A stretch of 64,000 nt of DNA from Pseudomonadota bacterium (GCA_023451825.1 JAEXYA010000060.1:161264-225263); one strand, 5' to 3'; shown: positions 45,359 through 54,310, counted from the stretch's first letter. Made by a program: numbers and translations. The notes: generated by a model not told the origin, from the letters alone.

Positions 45359-46225
45359 TTATTCTTCGTCGATCACGCCATTGCGCAACGTGCCGATGCC
45401 GTCCGCTTCGATCTCGATCACATCGCCGGGCACAAGATAGCGTGGCGGATCGAAGCGCGCACCGGCCCCCGTCGGCGTCCCCGTCACGATGACGTCACCT
45501 GGCACCAGCGTGGTGAAGGTCGAGATATAGCTGAGCAGATAGCGGAAGCCGAACATCAATCGCGATGTGCGGTCGTCCTGCCGGAGCTCGCCATTCACAT
45601 GGGTGGTGAGGCGGATATCGGCGATCTGGGCCTCGTCGGTGTAGGGCACGATCCAAGGTCCGAGGCTGCCGGTGGAATCGAAGTTCTTGCCCTGCGTCAC
45701 GTTGAACTTGGCATGCCGCACCCAGTCGCGAATGGTGCCTTCATTGCACAGCGTCAGCGCGGCGATGTGATCCAGCGCATCGCGCTCGGCGATGTGGCGG
45801 CCGGGCTTGCCGATCACCAGCACCACTTCGCCTTCATAATCGAGTTGCTTCGATGCCTTCGGCCTTACCAGCGGCGTGCCATGCCCGACGAATGAACGCG
45901 GCGTGCGCATGAACATCGACGGAAATTTCGGTGCGTCCTGGCCGTCCTTGTATTCGGCGTTGCGGTCCGGATAGTTCACGCCGATGCAGATGATCTTTTC
46001 CGGCGCGGGGATCGGCGGCTGCAAGGAGACATCGTCGAGCGAAAAATCCGCCGGTTGATTGGCGGCGGCGTCGATCAGGCGATGCAGCGCCTGATGGGCG
46101 ATAGCCTCCCGCAGCGTCGGATAATCGCCGCCATAGCGCGCGGAGAGATCGACGATGCCGTCATCGGTGACGGCGCCGTATTTGTGTGTGCCGCCCAGTG
46201 TGAATGTCGCCAAACGTGCCGTCAT
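45359..46225 (-). CDS. Fumarylacetoacetate hydrolase-family protein
   Basis: The protein has 288 residues. The family core is PEKIICIGVNYPDRNAE, then the metal ligands in LDYEGEVVLVIGK (two Glu) and GPWIVPYTDEAQIAD, and TPTGAGARFDPPRYL. In a homoprotocatechuate operon the expected job is HpaG (decarboxylation and isomerisation of the ring-cleavage product) or hydratase HpaH. I cannot separate these by reading. It is followed by the TPP enzyme gene. Confidence 0.9.
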   Translation of the reverse strand: MTARLATFTLGGTHKYGAVTDDGIVDLSARYGGDYPTLREAIAHQALHRLIDAAANQPADFSLDDVSLQPPIPAPEKIICIGVNYPDRNAEYKDGQDAPKFPSMFMRTPRSFVGHGTPLVRPKASKQLDYEGEVVLVIGKPGRHIAERDALDHIAALTLCNEGTIRDWVRHAKFNVTQGKNFDSTGSLGPWIVPYTDEAQIADIRLTTHVNGELRQDDRTSRLMFGFRYLLSYISTFTTLVPGDVIVTGTPTGAGARFDPPRYLVPGDVIEIEADGIGTLRNGVIDEE

Positions 46226-46261
46226 CGAGAATACTCCATCATGGCCATGACGCGCCGTTTA

Positions 46262-46439
46262 TCCCTCCCCCAAGTCGCGCAGCGACGCAGTGGGGAGGGT
46301 GGATCGAAGCGAGCGTCCAGCGAGCTTCGAGACGGGTGGGGTGTCTCCACAAACACTGACGTCACGCGGGGCGCCCCACCCGGCGCTACGCGCCACCCTC
46401 CCCACTGCGCACGGCTTTGCCGTGCTTGGGGGAGGGAGA
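46262..46439. repeat. Palindromic repeat, family 3, copy 2
   Basis: About 178 bases with arms TCCCTCCCCCAAG and CTTGGGGGAGGGA, and inner arms CAGTGGGGAGGGTGG / CCACCCTCCCCACTG. It splits the FAH and dioxygenase genes. Related to the copy at 30901. Confidence 0.9.
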
Positions 46440-46462
46440 CCACTGCGTCCCTATCCATCACC

Positions 46463-47446
46463 TCAATCCGCAATCGTCACATCCGCCACGAACAGCGGAT
46501 CGCGCACGGCCTGACCATTGAACGCCGATCCCTGTTCGAACCATGAGCGCGGCGCAGGGGCTCCCCACAGCGTCTGCCGCCGCGGGTCCTTCAGCGACCA
46601 GCGCAGCGGTTCGTGGTCGCTGTCCATGGTCTGGTAGTCGCAGGTGTAGAGCTCCAGACGGTGCCCGTCGGGATCGCGCACATAAAGGAAGAACGCATTG
46701 GAGATGCCGTGCCGTCCGGGGCCGCGCTCGAGATTGGCGAGATAGCCCGACGACGCCATCACGTCGCAGAGATGCACGATGTTCATCGCGGTCGGCACCC
46801 AATAGGCGAAGTGATGCAGCCGCGGGCCCCGGCCATTGGTGAAAGCGAGATCGTGGACATTGCCCTTGCGATGCATCCAGGCGGCGGCGATGCGGCCGTT
46901 GTCGCCGTCTTCCTCTGCATATTCGGTAAGCCGGAAACCCAGCCGCGCGTAGAAGTCGATGGTGGCCTGCAATTCGGCGGCGAAGACATTGAAATGATCG
47001 AGCCGCTGCGGATGGCAGCCTTTGTAGAGATCGAAGCGGCGCAGCAGATGCGGGCGCTTCTCCATGGCCGCGCAGAGTTCGAGCTGGAAGCCGAACGGAT
47101 CGGTAGCCTGCAATGTGCGGCCCTGGAACGGGCGATCGACAAAAGAATAGCTGATGCCATTGGCGGCGAAGAAGGCGCCGGCGCGGTCGAGGTCGTCTTC
47201 GCTGGCCACGCGAAAACCGAGGCGGTGGCAGGCCGCATGCGGCGCCTTGCGCAGCACCAGCGAGTGGTGCTGATGCTCCTCCACCGCGCGGAGATAGACG
47301 GTGTCAGTGTCGGCATCCTCCACATGGAGGCCGACAATATCCTCGTAGAACTTGCGGCTGGCTGCGAGGTCGGTGACGTCAAGCACCACATGGCTGGCGC
47401 GCAGGATGTTGAAGGGCGGATCGAATACGTGGACCGGTGCCGGCAT
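46463..47446 (-). CDS. hpaD: Extradiol ring-cleavage dioxygenase of VOC type (homoprotocatechuate 2,3-dioxygenase-like)
   Basis: The protein has 327 residues with two VOC repeats. Metal ligands are visible: His151 in RLDHFN, His211/212 in LHHFAYWV and Glu265 in HRLELYT. These match the 2-His-1-carboxylate set of Brevibacterium-type homoprotocatechuate 2,3-dioxygenase. E. coli HpaD, in contrast, is a LigB-type enzyme, so the activity is inferred from these residues and the hpaE and hpaF neighbours. It converts 3,4-dihydroxyphenylacetate to CHMS. Same strand as FAH, ALDH and isomerase genes. Confidence 0.85.
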   Translation of the reverse strand: MPAPVHVFDPPFNILRASHVVLDVTDLAASRKFYEDIVGLHVEDADTDTVYLRAVEEHQHHSLVLRKAPHAACHRLGFRVASEDDLDRAGAFFAANGISYSFVDRPFQGRTLQATDPFGFQLELCAAMEKRPHLLRRFDLYKGCHPQRLDHFNVFAAELQATIDFYARLGFRLTEYAEEDGDNGRIAAAWMHRKGNVHDLAFTNGRGPRLHHFAYWVPTAMNIVHLCDVMASSGYLANLERGPGRHGISNAFFLYVRDPDGHRLELYTCDYQTMDSDHEPLRWSLKDPRRQTLWGAPAPRSWFEQGSAFNGQAVRDPLFVADVTIAD

Positions 47447-47477
47447 GGGCGTTTCCTGCTATTATGTTATCTCTCAG

Positions 47478-47590
47478 TCCCTCATGGTGAGGAGGCGCCT
47501 CTTTGGCGCCGTCTCGAACCATGAGTTGGCGGGCACCGAGCCCGCGGCCATCCTTCGAGACGCGGCGAAGTCGCCGCTCCTCAGGATGAG
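47478..47590. repeat. Palindromic repeat, family 1, copy F, overlapping a stop codon
   Basis: Runs TCCCTCATGGTGAGGAGGCG to CTCCTCAGGATGAGG. Its right end lies within the coding sequence of the aldehyde dehydrogenase on the minus strand, giving its last codons TCA-TCC-TGA. Confidence 0.88.
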
Positions 47591-49128
47591 GTTCCGAGTT
47601 TCTGAATCTTGTGCGTCCCCTTCGCCAGCGAGACGTGCTTGGTCTCCATGTAGAAGTCGAACGAATAGTCGCCGCCATCGCGGCCGATGCCGGACGCCTT
47701 CATGCCGCCGAACGGCGTCGGCAGATGGCGGACATTTTCCGAATTCAGCCAGATCATGCCGGCCTCCAGCGCATCGGCGACGCGCAGCGCGCGGCCCATC
47801 TCCGCGGTCCAGACATAGCCGGTGAGGCCATATTGCACGTCATTGGCGATGGCGATCGCATCCGCTTCATCCTTGAACGGGATCACGGTGAGGAAGGGCC
47901 CGAACACCTCCTCCTGCGCCACGCGCATGCCGGGCTTCGCATCGATCACGAGCGTCGGCTGCACATAATGGCCGCCGCCGGGGCCGTCATGGGCCTTGCC
48001 GCCCACGGCGATGGTGGCGCCGTCCTTACGCGCCACATCGAAATAGCTGCAGACTTTCGCATGATGTCGCTCATGGATCAGCGGGCCGACTTCGGTGGCG
48101 GGATCGAGCGGATGGCCGATCTTCAGCGCCTTCACACGTGCAGCGAGTTTCTCGATGAACTTGTCCGCAACGCTGCTCTGGATCAGCAACCGGCTGGATG
48201 ACGTGCAGCGCTCGCCATTCAGCGAATAGATCATGAAGACCACGGCATCGAGCGCACGGTCCAGATCCGCATCGTCGAACACGATCACCGGATTCTTGCC
48301 GCCGAGTTCGAAATGCACGCGCTTCAGCGTCGGCGCGCCCTGCGCCATGATCGCCGAACCCGTGGCGCTCTCGCCGACAAAGGCGATGGCCTTGATGGCG
48401 GGGTGCTCCGTCAGTGCCTTGCCAGCTTCCTCGCCGATCCCATTTACGGTGTTGAGCACGCCATCGGGCAGGCCCGCTTCCTTGGCGAGCTTCGCCAGCA
48501 GGTCGGCGGTGATCGGCGACCATTCGGCCGGCTTGTGCACCACCGTGCAGCCGGCGGCGAGGGCCGGGGCAATCTTCCAGGTGGAGAGCATGAACGGCGT
48601 GTTCCACGGCGTGATCACGCCGACAGGGCCGATGGGCACGCGGGTGGAGATATTCCAGTGTTCTTCCGCCGGCGTGTTCAGCCCATCCCGGGCCTCGACG
48701 CAGCGGTCGGCATAGAAGCGGAAATTCTCAGCGCCGCGCACGGCGGCCTTCGACATGAAGCGCCAGGCCTGGCCGGTGTCGATGCATTCGAGCGTCGCAA
48801 TATTATCAGCGTGATCCTCGATCGCATCGGCAATCCGGTGCAGCAATTTGCGCCGTGCGGCTGGCGCCATCTCGCGCCATTCCTTGAATGCGTTCTGTGC
48901 TGCCTTGGCTGCCTTGTCGATGTCCTCCTTCGTCCCGCGCGCGACGCTGGCAAGGACAGTGCCATCGATCGGGGACGTCGTCTCGAACGTCGCGCCAGAT
49001 GAGGCAGCAACCACTTCACCATTGATGCGATGGCCGATGCCATCAGCGCGCAGCGTCTTGAGCAGCGGTGCAGCGCGCTCCTGGTTGGCGGCAAACACCG
49101 CGGCGGGATCGGCGGGGGCTTTAGCCAT
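47581..49128 (-). CDS. hpaE: 5-carboxymethyl-2-hydroxymuconate semialdehyde dehydrogenase
   Basis: The protein has 515 residues, ALDH superfamily. Catalytic Glu in FELGGKNP and Cys in LNGERCTSSSRLL are visible, with VGPLIHERHHAKV and the C-terminal WLNSENVRHLPTPFGGMKASG. The latter pattern (NVRHLPTPFGG) is typical of the HpaE/DmpC-like group that acts on muconate semialdehydes with NAD. The start overlaps the isomerase stop by 8 bases. Its stop codon lies in palindromic repeat F. Confidence 0.9.
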   Translation of the reverse strand: MAKAPADPAAVFAANQERAAPLLKTLRADGIGHRINGEVVAASSGATFETTSPIDGTVLASVARGTKEDIDKAAKAAQNAFKEWREMAPAARRKLLHRIADAIEDHADNIATLECIDTGQAWRFMSKAAVRGAENFRFYADRCVEARDGLNTPAEEHWNISTRVPIGPVGVITPWNTPFMLSTWKIAPALAAGCTVVHKPAEWSPITADLLAKLAKEAGLPDGVLNTVNGIGEEAGKALTEHPAIKAIAFVGESATGSAIMAQGAPTLKRVHFELGGKNPVIVFDDADLDRALDAVVFMIYSLNGERCTSSSRLLIQSSVADKFIEKLAARVKALKIGHPLDPATEVGPLIHERHHAKVCSYFDVARKDGATIAVGGKAHDGPGGGHYVQPTLVIDAKPGMRVAQEEVFGPFLTVIPFKDEADAIAIANDVQYGLTGYVWTAEMGRALRVADALEAGMIWLNSENVRHLPTPFGGMKASGIGRDGGDYSFDFYMETKHVSLAKGTHKIQKLGTSS

Positions 49129-49522
49129 TGTCGGCCTCTGTCTTCAGCATGTCGTGAATGTTGTTGCGCTTCCAGCTGGTTGCGGGATCGTTGATCTGGA
49201 TGTCGAGCGAGAGCGCGAATTTGCTGCCGGCGAGAAAGGCCGGATCGAAGAAGGCCGAGACCGCGTCAAAGATATGCGCGCCGGCCTTTTGCCGTGCCTC
49301 CAGCGAACGGCCTTCGCCGATCCGCAGCAGGATATCCACAAAGCCGGCATCGGGCAGGCCATCGGCGATGGCGTAATGTTCGCAGCGGATCGCGCGCACG
49401 CGGATGCCGCCGAGCGGGAAGATGCCGGTCTCGACCGCTGCCTTGCGGACCACCTCGCACAGGGCGCCGATATCTGCGGCGGTGCCGACATTGGCCGAAT
49501 ATTCGATGCTGAAATGAGGCAT
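49121..49522 (-). CDS. hpaF: 5-carboxymethyl-2-hydroxymuconate delta-isomerase
   Basis: The protein has 133 residues from the ATG at 49522: MPHFSIEYSANV, with Pro at position 2 giving the N-terminal catalytic proline after Met removal. The trimeric isomerase pattern continues with GGIRVRAIRCEHYAIADG and DILLRIGEGRSLEAR. Length is close to E. coli HpaF (126). It isomerises the CHM diacid before decarboxylation. First gene of the leftward operon, divergent from the MarR gene. Confidence 0.93.
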   Translation of the reverse strand: MPHFSIEYSANVGTAADIGALCEVVRKAAVETGIFPLGGIRVRAIRCEHYAIADGLPDAGFVDILLRIGEGRSLEARQKAGAHIFDAVSAFFDPAFLAGSKFALSLDIQINDPATSWKRNNIHDMLKTEADNG

Positions 49523-49571
49523 GTCCCATCCCTGACCGGAGCCGTCTTGCATGCGGCTTACGACGAGACGA

Positions 49572-49583
49572 TTAACATGTTAA
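49572..49583. promoter_or_regulatory. TTAACATGTTAA palindrome, candidate HpaR operator
   Basis: A perfect 12-base palindrome lies 49 bases before hpaF and 69 before the MarR gene. A looser inverted element GATT-N7-AATC follows at 49585-49599. This is the expected place and type for a MarR-family operator. Confidence 0.6.
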
Positions 49584-49651
49584 ATGATTGCGATCAAATC
49601 GTGTCGCGCGAATTCGATTGTGCGTCGCACGCGCCGAAGAATGAGGTTGCT

Positions 49652-50161
49652 ATGACATCCGCTCCAAAGCCGCGCGCGCCCGCGAAAATTCCCATGCGCG
49701 ATTTTTCGCAGTCGCTGCCGATGTCGCTGCTGCGGGCGCGAGAAGGGGTGATGCGCCACTTTCGTCCCTCGCTGCGGGCGCATGACCTGACCGAGCAGCA
49801 ATGGCGTATTCTCCGCGCGCTGGCGGCGTCCGGCGAGATCGAGGTGACGGAACTGGCGCACGTCGCCTTTCTGCTCGGTCCCAGCCTGTCGCGCATTCTG
49901 CGTGATCTGGAGCAGCGCAAGCTGATCGCGCGACATCTGCTCAAAGCCGATTTGCGCCGCAACATCGTGTCGATCACGGCAAAGGGGTTGAAGCTCATCG
50001 AAACCGTCGCGCCGACATCCGAGGCGATCTATGGCGAGATGACCAAGCGTTTTGGTGCGCGCAAGCTCTCGGAATTGCAGGCGATGTTGCATGAACTGGA
50101 AGCTTGCCTGCAGGCGATGCCGGGCGCGGATCGGGACGGGGCCGATAACTCTTCTGCATAA
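49652..50161 (+). CDS. hpaR: MarR-family regulator, HpaR-like
   Basis: The protein has 169 residues from the ATG at 49652, after GAGGTTGCT. The winged helix has LRAHDLTEQQWRILRALAA, then VTELAHVAFLLGPSLSRILRDLEQRKLI and RRNIVSITAKGLKLI. LLRAREGVMRHFRPSLR is typical of the HpaR/HpcR branch. HpaR represses the homoprotocatechuate genes in E. coli; the divergent gene order here matches. Ligand presumably a homoprotocatechuate pathway compound (inference). Confidence 0.9.
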   Translation: MTSAPKPRAPAKIPMRDFSQSLPMSLLRAREGVMRHFRPSLRAHDLTEQQWRILRALAASGEIEVTELAHVAFLLGPSLSRILRDLEQRKLIARHLLKADLRRNIVSITAKGLKLIETVAPTSEAIYGEMTKRFGARKLSELQAMLHELEACLQAMPGADRDGADNSSA

Positions 50162-50205
50162 TTTTGCAGCAAAGCCGTTTCTGCAGCGCTGCCATGAATT
50201 CGCTG

Positions 50206-50219
50206 CGATGAATTCATCG
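50206..50219. promoter_or_regulatory. CGATGAATTCATCG palindrome
   Basis: A perfect 14-base palindrome between the MarR gene and the transporter SBP gene, 110 bases before the latter. A further TGAATTC half lies at 50194. It may regulate the rightward transporter operon; the binding protein is unknown. Confidence 0.4.
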
Positions 50220-50329
50220 TACGAATTTCACAGTCACTGTAGACAGGCACCAAATTTTTCGCTCAACTCCACGTCGTCAAAATCGAAAGGAAGGCTGGCG
50301 CTCAAGTCCGGCCTCTGTGGGAGGATTTG

Positions 50330-51478
50330 ATGACGCTGACCCGACGTGGATTCACGGCCGGCATTGCCGCCGGTTTGGCTGCTCCTTACATCATTGGACA
50401 TGCGCGCGCGCAGGGTGGCGGCACCATCAAGATCGGCATGTGCGCGCCGATCACCGGTCCCGCGGCCGAAGCCGGCAAATACGCCACCGGCGGCGCCAAG
50501 CTCGCGGTGGAGGCCATCAACAAGGCCGGCGGCATCCTTGGCAAGCAGATCGAACTGATCATCGAGGACGACCAGACCACCAATCCCGGCATCGTGCTGG
50601 CTTTCTCGAAGCTCGCCGCCAATCCGGAGATCGTGGGCTTCCTCGGTTCGATCCGCTCGACCCAGGTCCATGCGATGGCGCCGGACGTGCTCAAGCTCGG
50701 CAAGCCCGTGATGTTCGGCGGCACCGATCCGAATCTGACGAAACTCGGCAATCCCTGGCTGTTCCGTTTCCGCCCCAATGACAGCTATTCCGGCCGCGTC
50801 ATCGCCGAATATGGCGTGAAGACGCTGGGCAAGAAGAAGTGGGCCGTGCTGCATTCGACGGATGCGTTCGGCACCGCCGGCGGCAAGGCGCTGACCGAGG
50901 CGCTCGGGCCATTGGGCGCCACGGTGGCCATCGATCAGGGCTATGCCAATCAGAGCCAGGACTTCACCCCGGTGGTGCTGGCCATCAAGCAGTCCGGCGC
51001 CGACATCCTCGGCTCCTATTTCACCTTCGAAAACGATCTCGGCATCTTTGCCCGCCAGTTGCGCCAGCTCGGCGTCAACATTCCGTGGGTCGGCTCGCCG
51101 TCCATCGTGAACGTCACCGCGCTGAAGCTCGCAGGTCCGGCGCTCTACAACACCTATGGCGTCGCCGATTACGCCGAGGAATCCTCGGAAGCCGCCAAGG
51201 CGTTTGGCAAGACCTATCGCGACGCCTTCAAGGTCGCGCCGGACAATCAGAGTTCGTGGCCGTTCGATGCCATCAACGTGCTGGCGCTGGCGATCAAGAA
51301 TGCCGGCTCCACCGATCCGCAAAAAATCCGTGAAGCCATCCTCGCCATCAAGAAATATCCGGGGGCCGAGGGCGAATATAATTTCGACAAGAACGGCGAC
51401 GGCCTGCACGGCTACAACATCGTGAAGAACGACAAGGGCAATATCGTTTTCGACAAGCATATTGAATTCGATAACTGA
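50330..51478 (+). CDS. Branched-chain-type ABC transporter substrate-binding protein, Tat-exported
   Basis: The protein has 382 residues from the ATG at 50330 after GGGAGGATTTG. LTRRGFTAGIAAGLAA is a twin-arginine signal. The mature fold is type I, Peripla_BP_6: IKIGMCAPITGPAAEAG and DDQTTNPGIVLAFSKLA, GADILGSYFTFENDLG. It begins a transporter operon with permease, fused permease-ATPase and ATPase. Next to homoprotocatechuate genes, an aromatic acid or amino acid is the likely cargo. Confidence 0.92.
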   Translation: MTLTRRGFTAGIAAGLAAPYIIGHARAQGGGTIKIGMCAPITGPAAEAGKYATGGAKLAVEAINKAGGILGKQIELIIEDDQTTNPGIVLAFSKLAANPEIVGFLGSIRSTQVHAMAPDVLKLGKPVMFGGTDPNLTKLGNPWLFRFRPNDSYSGRVIAEYGVKTLGKKKWAVLHSTDAFGTAGGKALTEALGPLGATVAIDQGYANQSQDFTPVVLAIKQSGADILGSYFTFENDLGIFARQLRQLGVNIPWVGSPSIVNVTALKLAGPALYNTYGVADYAEESSEAAKAFGKTYRDAFKVAPDNQSSWPFDAINVLALAIKNAGSTDPQKIREAILAIKKYPGAEGEYNFDKNGDGLHGYNIVKNDKGNIVFDKHIEFDN

Positions 51479-51560
51479 CGGTTTGAGCTGTCATCCCGGG
51501 GCTTGTTCGTCTTCGCGCAAGAACCCGGGATCTCGAAATGTTCAGCGCCTGCCTCTCAAC

Positions 51561-51643
51561 CGTCATTGCGAGCGCAGCGAAGCAATCCCGAAAACCACAA
51601 GCGAAGACTGGATTGCTTCGTCGCTTCGCTCCTCGCAATGACG
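51561..51643. repeat. Palindromic repeat, family 2, copy 4
   Basis: Arms CGTCATTGCGAGCG and CTCGCAATGACG, inner GAAGCAATCC / GGATTGCTTC. It lies between the binding-protein gene and the permease gene of one operon, ending 16 bases before the permease ATG. Confidence 0.9.
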
Positions 51644-51659
51644 ATCGTGAAAGTCCGCA

Positions 51660-52535
51660 ATGGATCTCGTCCTCCAACTCCTCTTCACCGGCATCGGAAT
51701 CGGGTCGGTCTATGCGCTGGTCGCGCTCGGCTTCGTGCTCATCTTCCGCGCCACCAATGTGGTGAACTTCGCGCAAGGCGAATTCTCCATGGTCGCGGCC
51801 TATCTGATGGTGGTCTGCGCCGTCGATCTGTCGCTGCCTTACTGGCTGTCCTTCATCATCGCGCTGGCGGGCATGGCGGTGATCGGCGTCATCTTCAATC
51901 TCGGCGTCTATTACCCGCTGCGCCACCGCACCTATCTGCCGGTGATCATCGCCACCATCGGCGCCTCGATCCTGATGGCGAACGGCGTGCTGGCGCTGTA
52001 CGGCCCGCAGCCGCAGGTGCTGCAGGGCTGGTTCGACACGCCCGGCATCCAGCTCGGCCCGGTCTATCTCGACAACCAGTATCTGCTCATCATCGCCGTC
52101 ACGCTGGCGCTGGTGGTGTTCAACTGGTGGTTCTTCGAACGCACCATGATCGGCAAGAAGCTGCAGGCCACCTCGCAGGACAAGGAGATGGCCTCGCTGC
52201 TCGGCATCTCCGTCTCCACCATGATCATGATCACCTTCATCTATTCCGCCGTGCTCGGCGGGCTCGCCGGCATCCTGGTCGCGCCGATCCTGTTCGTGTC
52301 GATCCAGATGGGCGCCACCATCGCGCTGAAGGCGTTTGCCGCCACCATTATCGGCGGCTTCGGTGATGTCACCGGCGCCATCATCGGCGGCATTGCCCTG
52401 GGGATCATCGAGACGTTTGGCGCGGCTTACATCTCCGTGCCCTACAAGGACGGTTTTGCGTTCCTGGTGCTGGTGCTGTTCCTGATCTTCCGCCCGCAGG
52501 GCATTTTTGGCGAGCGCGTCGCGGAGAAAGCATGA
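51660..52535 (+). CDS. Branched-chain amino acid-type ABC permease (LivH)
   Basis: The protein has 291 residues. It begins MDLVLQLLFTGIGIGSVYAL and FVLIFRATNVVNFAQGEFSM, with the family EAA-like loop QATSQDKEMASLLGIS and the C-terminal GGFGDVTGAIIGG. Eight hydrophobic segments are visible. It overlaps the next gene by 4 bases. It forms the channel with the LivM-like half of the following fused protein. Confidence 0.94.
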   Translation: MDLVLQLLFTGIGIGSVYALVALGFVLIFRATNVVNFAQGEFSMVAAYLMVVCAVDLSLPYWLSFIIALAGMAVIGVIFNLGVYYPLRHRTYLPVIIATIGASILMANGVLALYGPQPQVLQGWFDTPGIQLGPVYLDNQYLLIIAVTLALVVFNWWFFERTMIGKKLQATSQDKEMASLLGISVSTMIMITFIYSAVLGGLAGILVAPILFVSIQMGATIALKAFAATIIGGFGDVTGAIIGGIALGIIETFGAAYISVPYKDGFAFLVLVLFLIFRPQGIFGERVAEKA

Positions 52536-54310
52536 GCACCACCGAAAACATCCAGTCGGTCGCCGACATCGCGCGCCCGAAGCCGCTGCTGATCCGTCAC
52601 GCGCCGTATTTCATCGCTGCTGCCGTCGTCGTCTTCCTCGCAGCCTCGATGCGGTTCGACGGTTACATCCTCAACATCCTGATGCAGGCGACCACCTTCG
52701 CCATCGCGGTGTTCGGTCTGTCCGTCGTGCTCGGCCTCTGCGGCCAGATCAATTTGGCCCAAGCCGCCTTCTTCGGCTTCGGCGCCTATGCCGTCGGCCT
52801 CGGCACCACGGACTATCAGCTCAATTACTGGCTCTGCCTGTTCGGCGGCTGCGCCATGGCCCTGGCGGCGGGTGCGCTGCTCGGCCTGTCCACGCTGCGG
52901 CTTGGCGGGCACTATCTCGCGATGGTGACGATCTCGTTCCAGCAGATCATCACGCTGATCATGATCAATGCCATCTGGCTGACAAAAGGCCCGGACGGCG
53001 TGTCGAAGATCGGCCGTCCGCCGATCCTGGCATCGCAGCAGGCCTATCTCGCTTTCTGCGTCGCCGTGCTGGCGCTTGTCGGTTACATTGTTTGGCATCT
53101 GCCGGATACGCGCCTCGGTCGCGCCATGCGCGCGGTGCGCGACAATGAACTCGCCGCTGGCGTCAGCGGCATCGATGTGTTCCGCACCAAGATCTACGCA
53201 TTTGCGATTTGCGCGCTGCTCGGCGGTCTCGGCGGCGGCCTGTTCGCCGGCGGCTTTGCCTATATCTCGCCGGATCAGTTCTCCTTCGCCGAATCCATCG
53301 TCTTCCTCACGATGTCGCTGCTCGGTGGCGTGGCGTCGCCGATCGGCTCCGCCATCGGCACGGGCCTGCTGATCCTGATCCCGGAATGGCTGCGCTTCCT
53401 CAAGAGCGTGCCCGGCCTCTATCTCGCCATCTACGGCCTGTCGGTGATCCTCATTATCCGCTTCATGCCCGATGGCATCTGGGGCTGGGTCAGCACCGCC
53501 TATGATCGCCTGCGCCCGCCGAAGAAGGTGATGCCGTCCACCGCGCCGCTGGTGCTGAAGCCGGCGGCGACCGGCGATGAGATGGTGCTGCGCGTCTCCA
53601 GCCTGTCGAAGCATTTCGGTGGCCTCAAGGCCGTCGATGAAGTCGACATCGCCGTGCATCGCGGTGGCGTGCATGCGCTGATCGGCCCTAACGGTTCCGG
53701 CAAGACCACGACGCTCAATGTTCTCTCCGGTCTCTATGAGGCAACCGCGGGCAAGGTCGTGCTGGATGGCACCGACGTCACCACCATGCAGCCGCATCTG
53801 CGCGCAGCTGCAGGCCTCGGCCGCACCTTCCAGAACATCCGTCTGTTCCGCTCGATGACGGCGCTGGAAAACGTCATCATCGGTGCCGAGCGTCCGGGCA
53901 ACACGCTGGTCGGCAATGGCAACCACACCGCGCTTACCGAACGCGCACTGGCTGCGCTCACATTCGTGGGTCTCGGCTCCCGCGCGAATGAGCTGATCTC
54001 CAGCTTCTCCTATGGCCATCAGCGCCTGATCGAGATCGCCCGTGCGCTCGCCGGCAATCCGACGCTGCTGCTGCTCGACGAGCCCGCTGCGGGTCTGAAC
54101 TCCAGCGAGAAGCTCGAACTGCACGAGCTGCTCAAGCGCATCGCCGCGCAGGGGCTGACGATCCTGATCATCGATCACGACATGACGCTGGTGTCGGAAG
54201 CCGCCCAGCACATCACCGTGCTCAATTTCGGACGCCGCATCGCGGATGGCGAATCCATGGCCGTGCTGCGCCATCCCGATGTCGTCTCTGCCTATCTGGG
54301 AACTGCGTGA
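52532..54310 (+). CDS. Fused LivM permease-LivG ATPase
   Basis: The protein has 592 residues and joins two parts. Residues 1 to about 330 are a LivM-type permease (FGLSVVLGLCGQINLAQAAF, YISPDQFSFAESIVFLTM). Residues about 350-592 are a LivG-type ATPase with Walker A GPNGSGKTT near 385-393, the signature FSYGHQRLIEIARAL, Walker B LLLLDEPAAGLN near 512-522 and LIIDHDM. Fused LivMG proteins are known. The signature has GH in place of the common GQ. Stop overlaps livF ATG by one base (TGATG). Confidence 0.94.
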   Translation: MSTTENIQSVADIARPKPLLIRHAPYFIAAAVVVFLAASMRFDGYILNILMQATTFAIAVFGLSVVLGLCGQINLAQAAFFGFGAYAVGLGTTDYQLNYWLCLFGGCAMALAAGALLGLSTLRLGGHYLAMVTISFQQIITLIMINAIWLTKGPDGVSKIGRPPILASQQAYLAFCVAVLALVGYIVWHLPDTRLGRAMRAVRDNELAAGVSGIDVFRTKIYAFAICALLGGLGGGLFAGGFAYISPDQFSFAESIVFLTMSLLGGVASPIGSAIGTGLLILIPEWLRFLKSVPGLYLAIYGLSVILIIRFMPDGIWGWVSTAYDRLRPPKKVMPSTAPLVLKPAATGDEMVLRVSSLSKHFGGLKAVDEVDIAVHRGGVHALIGPNGSGKTTTLNVLSGLYEATAGKVVLDGTDVTTMQPHLRAAAGLGRTFQNIRLFRSMTALENVIIGAERPGNTLVGNGNHTALTERALAALTFVGLGSRANELISSFSYGHQRLIEIARALAGNPTLLLLDEPAAGLNSSEKLELHELLKRIAAQGLTILIIDHDMTLVSEAAQHITVLNFGRRIADGESMAVLRHPDVVSAYLGTA

